This document shows, in pieces, positions 54,473 to 64,000 of a stretch of DNA of 64,000 nt. How positions within the stretch are numbered: the first letter of the stretch is position 1; every line of letters starts with the position of its first letter. The stretch lies in assembly GCA_029834535.1 (NCBI GenBank), contig JAQMWT010000023.1, forward strand, positions 1-64,000, given 5' to 3'. The notes beneath the pieces are model-generated. The model worked only from the letters and a program-made list of their open reading frames with translations. It did not search any database and was not told the DNA's origin. The DNA comes from Chrysophaeum taylorii. Its lineage: Eukaryota; Sar; Pelagophyceae; Pelagomonadales; Pelagomonadaceae. A program made the translations under genes and the position numbers.

Positions 54473-56249
54473 CTTTTCCATAGGCTTCGACAAAACAACC
54501 CGCAAATTGTAAGTTCGACCGGGCTCGATTTGTAGCGTGCGCGCGGCGTAAGCAACAACTTCCTGCGCGGCTTCTCCCGGAGCTGGGGGAAGTTCGGTCG
54601 TAGAATGTCCCCGCGTCGTCAAGGCTGCTTTTCGTTCCGGCGGCTGGCTGCGGAGATCTTTGATCGTGCTCAGACGAGCGTAAACTCGGGTCTTGACCAG
54701 GTCGAGACTCTGCCGAAAGGCGTCGTGCTGATGGTTGTAAATCGGCACGGTTGCCGGGTTTCGATCGTATGTGGATCTAAAGGTCACGATGGGTGCATCG
54801 ACTCGTTCACCCTTGACTTCAATCTTCTTGCGCCCGTAGACGACTTGGGTTCGATAAGAACAGATCCGATCGTGGGGGTAGTCCACGACGGCTCCTAAAA
54901 CTCGGATATCGCACCCTCCCACCAGCAACAGATAGTTGGTGTCGGCCACAATAGCGACAATGGGGGCAGCGATGTCGTCGGCGAGGGCGACCCGGATCGC
55001 GATCCAACGATAGATCGTCGTCGTATTCAACCCCGATCCGTACAGCTTGCGCTTAATCGGAAGCTCGCCTTCATCGAAAATCAGACCATCTTTAGCCAAC
55101 TTGCGGGCCGTTTCACGGCAAATATAGGAAACATCTGCCATTCCATCCACACCGATGGTCGTCGAGAATGTCGGTCCGTCACGATTTCTGTAGATGTGAC
55201 AGGCCATAAACGTCCGAGTACCCGTATCCAAACAACTGAGGGTAACCAGATCTTCTTCGATAATCTTGCCATCCCGCGGCGTTAACGTGGTGTGAGAACA
55301 CTGGGCTCTGACTCGCTCGACGCCGGGGTTGGGCATCGACACCGCGGCTTGAGCTCTCGTATCATTTGTCGTCGTCGTCATCGACGCAGCGCTCGCGGCA
55401 GCCTCTTTATCTGGTGGCTTCCGCTCTTCCTCCATGGTAATCTCGGAGGAAATCAATGCTGGTAGGGGATCCCGATCTTCGGCGTTCTCTGAAGCGAAAG
55501 ACCTCCCCCATAGATCGTTCATTTCGTCTTTCCAAAATGCATCCGTAGATTCATTCATCATCGGTTGATGTCGCTCGCATCCGGTGCCGATCGGTTCCGC
55601 GTCGGCTGCGGCTTCGATACCATAGCTGATCGATCGAATATTCTTTAGTTCTGGTGGCTTCTTTAGCAAGAAGTTCCGAGTTCTCGTCCACCAACTCTGC
55701 AGGTTCCATGTCGGCTCTGCTTCGTCCAAATCGAGAACGCTGCCAATCTTATTCTTAAATCCACATTCTTCGGTTGGGTTAGGCTCAACTCCGGCAACGC
55801 CGTCACGCCTCTCCTCTCTTGGCGGTGACAAGTCCGGGCATTGCTCCATTGGAGAAGCGTCCCTTTCGTCTTCGGACCGTGCACGTAGCCTCTCGTCCGA
55901 CGCATTCTGCGTTTTCGTGTCCTTTTCTTCCGGCGGCGTGTCCGAGGCTCGATCCGTCGTAACCGAAACCGTTTCGGGGGGGGTCCGCAGGAAAAGATGG
56001 CGTCGTCCCCGACGTCAACTCTATCGTAAGATTGTCGTCTGCATCGCTCGAAATGGTCATCGTCTCAACTGTCGAATGATCATCCGTGCTATCGCTGCAG
56101 AAATCCATGTCTGGCTCACTGCCAGTCCAGTCGCCAAAGGTCGTCTCGGGGGGATCCAAAGATAAGCCGATGGCGTCGAGGGCTTCCTCATCAAAAACAA
56201 ACGGTGTGTCGTCCTTGGACGACTCGTCAAGTATCGCAATCGAGGACAC
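54473..56249 (-). pseudogene. Gypsy-C acidic region, protease and spacer
   Basis: A 464-codon frame (55849-54455) follows an acidic frame (56249-55803, LDESSKDDTPFVFDEEALDA). CLDTGTRTFMACHIYRN is followed by STTIGVDGMADVSYICRETA, LFGSG/LYGSG-type and APIVAIVADTNYLLLVGGCD. All of these match Gypsy-A, but here the protease has no stop. DTG occurs in CLDTGTR and DGMA in VDGMADV; which is the active site is unclear. It ends with LQIEPGRTYNLRVVL and the family C LTR. Confidence 0.7.
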
Positions 56250-56300
56250 TGGCTCACAAGGTACGGCCTCTTCGTCTTTCGAGTCCGAATCGCTTTCCCA

Positions 56301-58705
56301 CTATCGTGGAGCTTCGGGTTCATCGCTCGACTCTTCGAGTTCATCGCTCGACATCTCCTCGTAAATCTGTGCCAAAGACCGACGATCGGTCAGCACAACG
56401 TTCGGTGGCTCGTCCGGCTGCGGACGAGCAATATCTTCGAGTGCGGCCGCGGCAAAAACGTCGGCAGCGTGGTCGGAGCGGGCGTCCGTGTTAAGGTACA
56501 TCATCACGCCGAATGGTAGCTGTTGACCGCAAGGGGTCGTAAACGCAAACGTCGCGGATGAATGTCCCGAGTCTTCTCTATAACGTCCACCACCAGAATC
56601 GCGGCCGCGTGATCTGCGTCGCCGGCGTCGGCGCGGATGTCTGCTAGGGCTCCGGCTGTCTTTCTGTCGGCGCGAACGTGAGCTGTGACTACGGCTCCTG
56701 TCGCGGCGTCGGGGACTACGGCTGTCTCGTCGGCTCGATCGTGTAGAGGACCATCGGCCATGTCCATCTTTCAAGTGTTTCACTGAATCCATTACTGTGG
56801 TCAGTTGCGTTCCCATGTCGTTGAGCCTGCTCTGCATGTCTTGAGCAGCGCTCGTACCGAGAGTGGCATTCGAACTGCCATCATCGCGCGACTGGGTGTC
56901 CTTCTTCTGACGACTCTCCCATCTGCCTCGAGATGGAGGTTTCTTGTCGTTTTCGATGAGCTTGCACATCGCGACATAACAATCATCTGGCTCGCGGTTG
57001 CATATAACTCGGCTTCCATGCTCGTCCTTGTCGTGGGTCGAGAGGAAAAATACACTACTCTTGCAAGTTAGCTCGTACCACTTCATTGGGTTGTCTTCCA
57101 CTCGCAGCGGCTCGTATTTCGGTTTCTTTTCTTTCTGGCCCGAGGCCAAGGCTCGGCCTCCGCGTCCCTGCGGCGGTCGTTGCGTTTTCGGGTTCGACGG
57201 ATTCTTCGCGTTGCGGTTATTCCGCTCTCCCAACGCGGTCGCGTGGTCGTTTTCGAGACGCGTAATCAATGACAACGTCGACGTAAACGTCTTATACGTC
57301 GCCGGGTGCCCGCTGCGCATGGTCCGCACGCGGGACCGTAAATCGCTGGACTCCAGTCCTCGTATCAAATAGGAAATAATCTCAACATCGTTGATGTCTC
57401 GTTTTGCTGAAGAGCGGAAGGCCATCGCCTCGCTCTGAAACTTGGCACAATAAGTGTGCACGTGTCGTTCCCCAGACCTTTTGGGAACGGTCGCCTGGGT
57501 CGTACTCTGAAGTTTCCGTAGTGACTCCTCTGTCGTCATAGGCAGAGGACAAGTCGACCGAAAATACTTTAAGATTCGGTGACAGTGCTCTTTGTTCAGC
57601 CGTCGTAACCGTCGTACCACTGTCCCGTATTCATCGTCGTCAACGTCCCGACGTAGATAAAAAGACGCTGGGCGATCGAGGTCCTTGCACTCTTCCTTGT
57701 ACTTCGTAAGATGTTCACGGAAGATCGGTGCTACCGTGTCGCGTAAACTGACCGGTAGTAAATATCGTAACTTCTCCATGCTGTAATGGTCTTCGGATAG
57801 CGTGCTCATCACGGCGTCCGCATCTAAATCGAACTGGTCCTGGTCACGACCGTCAAGAACCAATGTAAACGTCTCGGTCTTCAATCCGGAGGTTGACCGC
57901 CGATCCTTATTGCGATCGTGCTTGGCCAACGCGCTGGCGAATCGATCGGTGAAGTCCAAGAGGAACTTCTGGTTGTTGTCCTTCCCATCGTCGCGCGTCT
58001 CCTCCTTAGTCTCGTCATCGTCATCGTCGTCGCGCGGCTTCCTAACTTTCGCGCGCGTTCGCGTAGGCGGCGGTTCTTCCGAGGGTCGGGATCTCCCTCA
58101 GGACTGCTCGCTCGCCTCGAGCGACTCGGCGTACGCAACTCATCCCTCTCGCAGGTCAATAATCGTGCTTGCTCGTATGGCTCGTCTGGTCGAGCGTGTG
58201 CGTGCCGCAGTTGCTCTTGCATTTCTTCTATCTCCTTCTGGCGTAGCCGTTCACGACGCATATTCTCTTCTTCTACCTGCTGGATGAGGATCTCTTGGGC
58301 GCGCTCATTTTCTCGACGTATATCGCGCTAATGTGCTTCGTATATTTCGGTAATGTTCGGTGGTTCGTCGTCTCGCGCACGTTCTGGATGGGCTGCCGAT
58401 TGCCTCGCCGGCGGCGCTCTCGGCAGTTCGTCGCCGTTGTAGTTCAGCTCCTCTTCGCCATCATCATCATCATCATCATGCCGTTCGTTCGTCCCCTCGG
58501 GACGAGTTGAAGGTTCGGGTTCTCGTACCTGCTCGTCTGCGGTTTCCGCTTCGTCTTCCTCCATATCGGCGTCGGCTCGCTCTAATCGGCCAAAATCAGA
58601 GCGGTTCCACAAAGGTTGGGTCGTCGTCGTCCTTCTGCTCCGAGGGCTCCTGGACGTTGGCTTGTCCACGCTACGCGTAATATCGTCGCCGCGTGCGTCT
58701 TCCAC
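56301..58705 (-). pseudogene. Gypsy-C Gag with coiled coil and RS-rich domain
   Basis: ATG 58705 (MEDARGDDITRSVDKPTSRS) starts an acidic N-terminus. TAG at about 58328 interrupts the frame, which goes on as coiled coil (RRERLRQKEIEEMQEQLRHA). After one frameshift near 58040 the capsid-like domain follows (57959 on): FTLVLDGRDQDQFDLDADAV, NKEHCHRILKYFRSTCPLP, VHTYCAKFQSEAMAFRSSAK. A Cys/His segment (YELTCKSSVFFLSTHDKDEH) stands where Gypsy-A has its zinc region. Then comes an RS-rich stretch near 56600-56720 (DRSRSHSSRSRRQKDSRSPS). The RS domain is absent from Gypsy-A and B. Confidence 0.75.
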
Positions 58706-59007
58706 CGACCAATCTATCTATATGGTTCCGGCGGGTAGCAGAGTTCGTCTCTGCTCGGCAATCAATGCCCAAGTGAGCGGCAAGCTCACTCCGCTCGCCT
58801 GCGGCAGCGGTACCCGGGTTGCGCGTCGGCTCGAACCGATTCGCGCGTCGTCACCTCCGACGACTCTCGTATCCGACCGTGGACCTCTCCCACGGCGATG
58901 GTCCCTCTCGAACTCTTCGTGGGCGCGCTTGATCAGGGCGCGCACGGCTTGTCCGGACCGTGTAGAGAATGCAAGATGCACTCGTCCGCTGCGACCGACA
59001 TGACCGG

Positions 59008-59031
59008 TCGAATCTCATATCCTCCACTACC
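59008..59031 (-). other. Gypsy-C primer-binding site
   Basis: Directly inside the 5' LTR the minus strand reads GGTAGTGGAGGATATGAG and ATTCGA. Its complement resembles a tRNA 3' end with TCGAAT (T-loop), a 12-nt stem region and a near-CCA end; one base differs from the TGGTGG of Gypsy-A and B. Confidence 0.6.
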
Positions 59032-59366
59032 TGTGGCGGACTGGGAAATTTTATCTAGGCACACCTTGAGTCTAGTCGCCGCTCAGCCCGTGTTCTTGAT
59101 AAAGTCGCCGGGTGTAGAAAGCAGCCGTTCCCCCGCCACAAACCACAGACATCTTCTTCGCTCAATCCTCCCAACTTGAGGATCGGCTGTTGCTTTATGC
59201 TTCAGATACCCTTGAATCACAGAAATCAGGGTGACGTAGGTCACAGAAAAGGGAGATGATGTCATAGAGAAAACTGACATCATCAGATCGGAGTAGGGTA
59301 CCCCTGATAAGGGGGGGGGGGGGCTAAAGGAGGGGTAAGCCTTCGGAGGAGGGAGTTTCCGCCACA
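59032..59366 (-). repeat. Gypsy-C 5' LTR
   Basis: 335 bp bounded by TGTGGCGG and CCGCCACA. It is clearly similar to 59522-59857 (shared CTGACATCATCAGA, CCCCTGATAAGGGG and GGGGTAAGCCTTCGGAGG). Confidence 0.88.
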
Positions 59367-59521
59367 ATTACATTACACACTTTTTGAATAAAGTAATACG
59401 TAAAGTAAAGATCGGGCATTACAACGGGGTGTCGCGTAGAGTAATGTAAAGGCTGCTCGGGCTGAAAATTTAGCTTGCTGCATAGCTACGATTCCAGTGC
59501 CAACCTCGTGCCTTACACAGC
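59367..59521. other. 155-bp spacer between two Gypsy LTRs
   Basis: AT-rich at one end (ATTACATTACACACTTTTTG). No gene or repeat is recognised. It is target DNA between Gypsy-D and Gypsy-C. Confidence 0.6.
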
Positions 59522-59857
59522 TGTGGCGTAACAAGAAATTATGCCTACCTGGCTCACCTTCGAATCTAGGCTCGCCGCTCACGTCCGCGCTCTTGGTCGA
59601 GTCACTGGACGAGGAAGGCCGTTCGCTCGCCACACAACCACAAACAACTTCCGTGCCTGGTCCTCACAACTTGAGGATCGGCTGTTGCTTTATGATTAAG
59701 ATACTCTCGAATCACCGAAATCAGGGTGACACATGTCAAGGAAAAGGAAGATGATGCCATAGAGAAAACTGACATCATCAGAACGGAGTAGGGTGCCCCT
59801 GATAAGGGGGGGGCCTAAAGGAGGGGTAAGCCTTCGGAGGCGGGAGTTTCCGCCACG
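59522..59857 (-). repeat. Gypsy-D 3' LTR
   Basis: 336 bp from TGTGGCGTAAC to CCGCCAC, similar to the Gypsy-C LTR next to it. The integrase reading frame runs into it without a stop. Confidence 0.85.
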
Positions 59858-60987
59858 GGACTCCCCTGGTGAGAATACGAGCTGCCCCAGCGAGCGGCTA
59901 GCGCGAGGAGCGCGGCTTCGCCTTACGAGCGTCTCGTGAATTATCTTCTTGTAAACGCGGGTGATGATCGGTTCGGGAACTCGACCAATGCGCACAGTAA
60001 ACTTGGGGACCAACACATCAATCTCGTGCGGAGCGAAATCCGTGACACAAGGAGTTGTGCTGGATGAGATCTTGGACTTGTCGGTGAAACTGCGACCGTC
60101 AACGTCCTTGTACTCAAGCTTGAGCTTGCGGTTCGAAGGGTGAGAGGTCGGCTCGAAATAAGCGACATCATCGTTCGGACCCAACTCGGAATAGAAATGC
60201 AGAGCAGCACGATCATTCTGGTAATCGTAAGGCTCGTAAACTTCAGCAACATAGATCTTCTTGCGCCAGTCAGAGCGCTTCCGGTCAGGAATCCGGAAAA
60301 CAACAAACTTACCGTGCTGATAATCATCACGGAAGGTTTCTTCGGGTTTGCGGATGGCTTGATCAACGATCGGAGGAACCATCACAGGCGTGATCTGACT
60401 AACATGAACACTTCGTTCTTCGGGCGGAGAGTCGAGAGACTCACTCCTATAAGTGACCGGGGAAAGGCGCCCCTTGATAATAAACGGTCCTCGCCATTCC
60501 GGTCGAAGCTTGTTCTGAAGGAAAGGAATGTAGAGCAAAACATGCGATCCTTTCTTGTATTCGACATCGACATGATCGGCGTTGTAAGCCAATCGTTGTT
60601 TATTCAAAGCTTTTTCACGAGCTTTGTGGACGATCTTCGTACAATACTTCAATCGTGCACGAGTTTCAGCGACTGCATCTGAGCGAGTCTTTGGCAACAG
60701 TCTTGTATCGAAATCCATAAGCGTATAATCGGTCGGCAACATCGGCTGACGGTTCGGGCGTAGCATAAAGGGGGAAATCTGCGTGCCTGGAATAAAGTTG
60801 CGTTTGTAGCAAAACGCAATATATATAGTGGGCAAAGTCGGGCCAATCCGTGATGTTCCGGCCCTGACGACAGGCACGGAGGAAGGCCTTGATAAATCGG
60901 TTCACACGCTCAGCAGGGTACGAATGGGCATGATAGGGGATCGAAGTTTGGTATCGCGTGTTGAAGGGATGGCAAAACTTGCGCATC
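59858..60987 (-). pseudogene. Gypsy-D integrase C-terminal part and terminal module
   Basis: It begins MRKFCHPFNTRYQTSIPYHA with the catalytic Glu in SYPAERVNRFIKAF. A frameshift near 60790 leads into FMLRPNRQPMLPTDYTLMDF, EYKKGSHVLLYIPFLQNKLR and PEWRGPFIIKGRLSPVTY (integrase C-terminal beta-barrel). The extra module GKFVVFRIPDRKRSDWRKK, AALHFYSELGPNDDVAYFEP and TPCVTDFAPHEIDVLVPKF follows, shared with Gypsy-A. The last codons come from the LTR. Confidence 0.8.
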
Positions 60988-60996
60988 AACTTGTTC

Positions 60997-61364
60997 TAAC
61001 TAACTAACTAACTTCAGACCTCTCCCGAGCATGGGAGCCAGGCCGGACCGACAGGAGCCAGTCCGGAATCACGGGCCTGTAGACGAGGAGCGCCGAAAGG
61101 TCGGTCGGCGGAGAGTGACCATCAAGCTTGTCGCCATGCGACGAGGAGACCGCGATGTGACTGACAACCAACTCGTCGATAACCTTCCGTCTTCGCCCCC
61201 CGGCCATACCCCGTCCCACTGCGGACGTTCCGGCTGCCAATCGGCCCGCACGGGAGGCGAATAGGTGCCAACCTACGCCGGGAGGGCGGATGCCCTCGCA
61301 AGGCTCAGGATTAATGAGGCACCGTCCTCCATCGCAACCGCAGTCGGCGATCAGGGTAAGGGGT
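60997..61364 (-). mobile_element. SINE-like element inside Gypsy-D integrase
   Basis: 368 bp, TAAC-repeat tail, flanked by AACTTGTTC (60988-60996 and 61365-61373). Removing it with one TSD copy rejoins EFVNKL and MRKFCH of the integrase in frame. Confidence 0.9.
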
Positions 61365-61373
61365 AACTTGTTC

Positions 61374-61990
61374 ACGAACTCTATACCGTCGTCGGTACGA
61401 ATCATCTGGGGCAAGTAGCCCTTGAGGAGGATGTTAATGACAAAAGATTCGAGAATGGATTCAGCAGGCTTATCTTTCAAAACATCCAAAATCAAGAAGT
61501 GCGAGAACGGATCGAAAAATTCCAGAAGATACGTCTCGGGACCAGCGCTGGGCAAATGTCCAAATAAATCCATGCATAGAACAGCGCCATCACCGTCGTA
61601 GACAGGCTGTTGCAAGAGTCCAGCTCGTTTTGGCTCAGGCGCACGAGCCTTCTGGCAAACTAAACATTCAGCAATGAAGACTCCGACTTCGTTCGACATG
61701 TGGGGCCACCAAATTCGTTCCTGGATAGCCTGGACAGTATTGTGACGTCCCATATGACCTCCGTTGACCGGAGTGTCATGGTAGAGTCGAATAATGCGTT
61801 TGCGCAACGTGGCAGGGGCCACAATCATCGAGTGCAAATCAGCAGAAATGCGGTAAATTATGTCTTTCGCAACTTCATGTCGTTCGTTAGTTCGGTAAAG
61901 TCGCGACGTATGACCTTGGGCCATCCGATAGCGAATATCCTCGCAAGTAGCATCAGATTCTTGCTCACTCGCGATCTCATCGAGCGTCAT
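61374..61990 (-). pseudogene. Gypsy-D integrase zinc and core domains
   Basis: HHCC domain: LYHDTPVNGGHMGRHNTVQA, IQERIWWPHMSNEVGVF, CLVCQKARAPEPKRAG. Core aspartates: GAVLCMDLFGHLPSAGPETY and LPQMIRTDDGIEFVN. It inserts the element cDNA into host DNA. The frame starts one base out of register with RNase H (PDNMTLDEIASEQE) and is broken by the SINE-like element. Confidence 0.85.
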
Positions 61991-62817
61991 ATTATCGGGA
62001 ATTTATCAATATAATCCTTGTAGGCGGCTGCGTCCTTGCGGACCTGCGGCTCATCGCGCACGCGGTTCTTCCGACGTTGTCTCGTAGCGTGAGACGCAGC
62101 CAATCTCATCGGATCTTTTTCGGGGTCTTCTTCCTCGTCTTCCGGCAGTTCGGTCGTGACAAACGACAATATAAAGTGACAGCCGGAGGCAGGAATTCCT
62201 TGGTCATCAATAGGTCGGGGAAGCTCTTGGAACACCAAATAAGCGTGGTTCAAAGGTTCTCCAAACTCGTCAGTCTCGATGACATGATCTATCGGATTGC
62301 GGGAGAGACAGTCAGGGATACTCATTCCCGGTGACTTTCCCGGCTTGTAACCAAGTTCAGGGTCAAAGTTGGCGAGGCGCATCGCCCAACGAGCAAGCTG
62401 TCCAGACGAGTGCGTCGCCTTACGTAAAAACGTCAAATTTCGGTGATCGGTCTCCAAAACAGTCCGGTGCCCTTCGATATAGGCTCGAAAGTGCTCTAGA
62501 GAAAGGATAACAGCCAGCAGCTCCAGCCGACGGGGCTCATAATTGCGCATCTCCTTCGGCACGGCTCGGCTCCAGTATTCAATCACTCGTTCTTCTCGAG
62601 TCACTCTTCCTGCCTTGTCCTTGACTTCGACAATCTGGAAGAGATATGCTCCAAGTCCATCCTTGGAAGCGTCGGATCGGATCTGAAAGGGCAGATCATA
62701 ATCGGGGTGGTAGACTCCTCTGGAATCAACCAAAGCTTCAATAATCGTATCCCAAGCCTTTTGACACTCGGGCGTCCACTCGAACTTTACGCCTTTGATA
62801 CATAATCGTATCAGCGG
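61987..62817 (-). pseudogene. Gypsy-D RNase H
   Basis: In frame with RT after a TAG at 62818-62820: KFEWTPECQKAWDTIIEAL then FQIRSDASKDGLGAYLFQ (Asp), RRLELLAVILSLEHFRAYIE (Glu) and VLETDHRNLTFLRKATH (Asp). These are the standard Ty3/Gypsy RNase H residues that remove the RNA strand. SIPDCLSRNP ends the domain. Confidence 0.85.
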
Positions 62818-63911
62818 CTATACAATCTTCGAGTAGCCCTTCACATATCGCCGGCAGTAATTACTCATGCCGATGAAAGAGCGTATCTGGGTCTTCGGAG
62901 AAGTATTCGGCAAAGTACCTGGAATCGGCATCTTCTGCAGTGCTTCCAGCGTCTTCGGATTCGGCTTCAAGCCTTCTGGGGTCGAAATGTGTCCCAGAAA
63001 TTCTATCTCATCCTTGAGAAGGTGGAACTTTGCGGTTCGACCGCTGTACCCTCCCTGTGCCAAATGACACATAACTTCGATCAAAACCTGTAAATGTGGA
63101 TGAAGATCGTCGGTTCCCATCACAATATCGTCGACAAACGCAACGAAGTCTCGATACATCCATTTCGAAAGGTCGCTCGCCATCTGCTTGCAGAAAAGTG
63201 CACCGACCGTCTTCACACCCAGAGGTAATCGCAAGAAACTATGAGCACCAAGTGGGCTAACCATCGTGACAGCGTCTTGCGCTGCCGGATCCAGACGAAG
63301 GTTGTGGTATCCCCATCTAATATCAATGCATGTCCGCCATCGTCTCATCGCGAGAAAGGCTAAAGCATCATCTTGTCGAATGTTCGGCCAACTGTCATTG
63401 ACCAATTGATCGTTGAGCTGACGTAAGTCAACTGCAGCACGGAACGCGTTTGACGTTCCAATCTCAGCTCCTTTCTTGGGAAGCATCAACACAGGAAAGC
63501 CCCAAGGTGAGTTGGCCGGGCGAATGACTCCATCCCGACACCACTCACTGATCTGCTTGCGGAGACAATCGAGCTTCGCAGGCGTCAGTCGGTAGGGCGT
63601 CATCTTAATCGGTCGCGGATTCGCGTCTTTGAATCGTAGAGATACAGGAGGCGAGTCCACAGGTCTCATAATCGGGTCGAAAAAGGCCCAAGAATATTGC
63701 ACACAGTGACGGAGCATCAGCTTCGCATCGTCATCTAGGTGCGGATTGTCAGGAATTCCAAGCTCCTGAACAACCCTGTCAACTTCTTCCTTGGTAGGAA
63801 TCTTCACTTTCATAGCGCGGTGATCCTTGACATGCTCGGGAGTTTGCGGCAGCGGTGCACCATCAGCATCGCGCGGCGCAACTTTCCATAGCACATCGAA
63901 CTTTTCTCTTC
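62818..63911 (-). pseudogene. Gypsy-D reverse transcriptase
   Basis: About 360 codons: TPYRLTPAKLDCLRKQISEW, GVIRPANSPWGFPVLMLPKK, RAAVDLRQLNDQLVNDSWPN, FLRLPLGVKTVGALFCKQM and the catalytic FVAFVDDIVMGTDDLHPH (FVDD). Then EFLGHISTPEGLKPNPKTLE and RSFIGMSNYCRRYVKGYSK. This is a nearly intact Ty3/Gypsy RT. The frame ends at TAG 62818-62820, and PLIRLCIKGVKFEW continues beyond, so the stop is probably a mutation. The upstream joint is frameshifted. Confidence 0.88.
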
Positions 63912-64000
63912 TCGTATTTTAGTCTCACTTCCGGGTGGCTTTTGTTGATCTTCTCGCCTTTGACACGAACGCTCGGCTCACTCTTAATCTTCGGTTCCCG
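63912..64000 (-). other. Gypsy-D linker upstream of RT
   Basis: EVRLKYEKR near 63920 matches PVRFKYEERSDVPW, the linker between MTase and RT in Gypsy-A. An MTase gene may therefore lie just beyond the right edge of the window. Confidence 0.5.

Larger units (their letters stand above)
54473..59366 (-). mobile_element. Gypsy-C: 5' part of a Gypsy-A relative
   Basis: On the minus strand: 5' LTR (59366-59032), primer site, Gag, acidic region, protease and spacer, then truncation at 54473 by the family C copy 3 insertion. The MTase and pol that follow in Gypsy-A are therefore not present. Confidence 0.85.
59522..64000 (-). mobile_element. Gypsy-D: 3' half of a Gypsy-A relative with RT, RNase H and integrase
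   Basis: On the minus strand: RT, RNase H, integrase, C-terminal module, 3' LTR (59857-59522). The 5' half, including any MTase, lies beyond the right edge. RT-RH-IN order is diagnostic of Ty3/Gypsy. The integrase is split by a SINE-like element (60997-61364). Confidence 0.9.

Noticed and set aside
58440-58490. CAT/ATC repeat near 58470 as a microsatellite
   Set aside because: It encodes the Asp run of Gypsy-C Gag on the minus strand.
48738-62820. Stop-codon reassignment, because several proteins continue in frame after TAG (48738, 58328, 62818)
   Set aside because: In-frame TAA (2625, 5037, 34838, 38289) and TGA (27906) also occur, along with many frameshifts; ordinary decay or sequence errors explain them.
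1-64000. CRISPR arrays, tRNA or rRNA genes, bacterial operons
   Set aside because: None could be seen; spacer-repeat regularity, cloverleaf candidates and ribosome-binding-site gene strings are absent.

Overview
The window is eukaryotic nuclear DNA made almost entirely of transposable elements nested inside one another. There is no operon, ribosome-binding-site or bacterial gene layout. Instead there are LTR retrotransposons with 5-bp target-site duplications (TSDs), a 5'-truncated non-LTR element with a GTTA-repeat tail, SINE-like elements sharing that tail, and one MITE-like element. The species cannot be named from the sequence. An alga or other protist is the best guess, because LTR retrotransposons carrying cytosine-5 DNA methyltransferases (C5-MTases) have been reported from dinoflagellates and charophyte algae.

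Positions 1-19760 are one minus-strand LTR retrotransposon (element R: Gag, protease, C5-MTase) that other elements have repeatedly hit. Its 5' LTR (16711-16870 plus 19724-19760) is split by an RTE-like LINE (16871-19715, TSD CGAGGATA). Its MTase gene is split by a 9.1-kb non-autonomous LTR element T (4274-13405, TSD GCTTT), a truncated LTR element S (1567-3780, flanked by GGGTC) and a solo LTR (569-760, TSD CGAAC). Reading across the cuts gives one MTase with motif I, PCQ, ENV and a terminal NAVP motif.

19761-22152 holds hairpins, short tandem arrays and doubtful ORFs. 22153-27489 is a complete but frameshifted Copia element with 96-bp LTRs and TSD AGTGT. 27702-28676 is a possible NYN-domain gene with an internal TGA, the best candidate for a host gene. 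29665-39034 is a Ty3/Gypsy-type element (Gypsy-A, TSD GCTCT) that has lost RT through the integrase core but keeps a second C5-MTase-like gene. Related Gypsy-B (39098-41874) follows and is cut by an element T-like 3' end. A Copia RT relic (42112-43165) and a MITE (43338-43598) come next.

43.6-54.5 kb belongs to a third LTR family (family C). It has three Gag copies, two of them facing each other across an 823-bp Copia fragment. The inward-facing minus-strand copy carries a third MTase-like domain after its protease. 54473-59366 (Gypsy-C) and 59522-64000 (Gypsy-D) are minus-strand relatives of Gypsy-A. Gypsy-D supplies the RT, RNase H and integrase that Gypsy-A lacks.

The unifying result is that every family whose region just downstream of the protease is visible (R, Gypsy-A, C) has a C5-MTase-like domain there. 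Only the Copia element follows the ordinary Gag-PR-IN-RT-RH plan. Almost every ORF is broken by frameshifts or stops, so most coding entries are pseudogenes.
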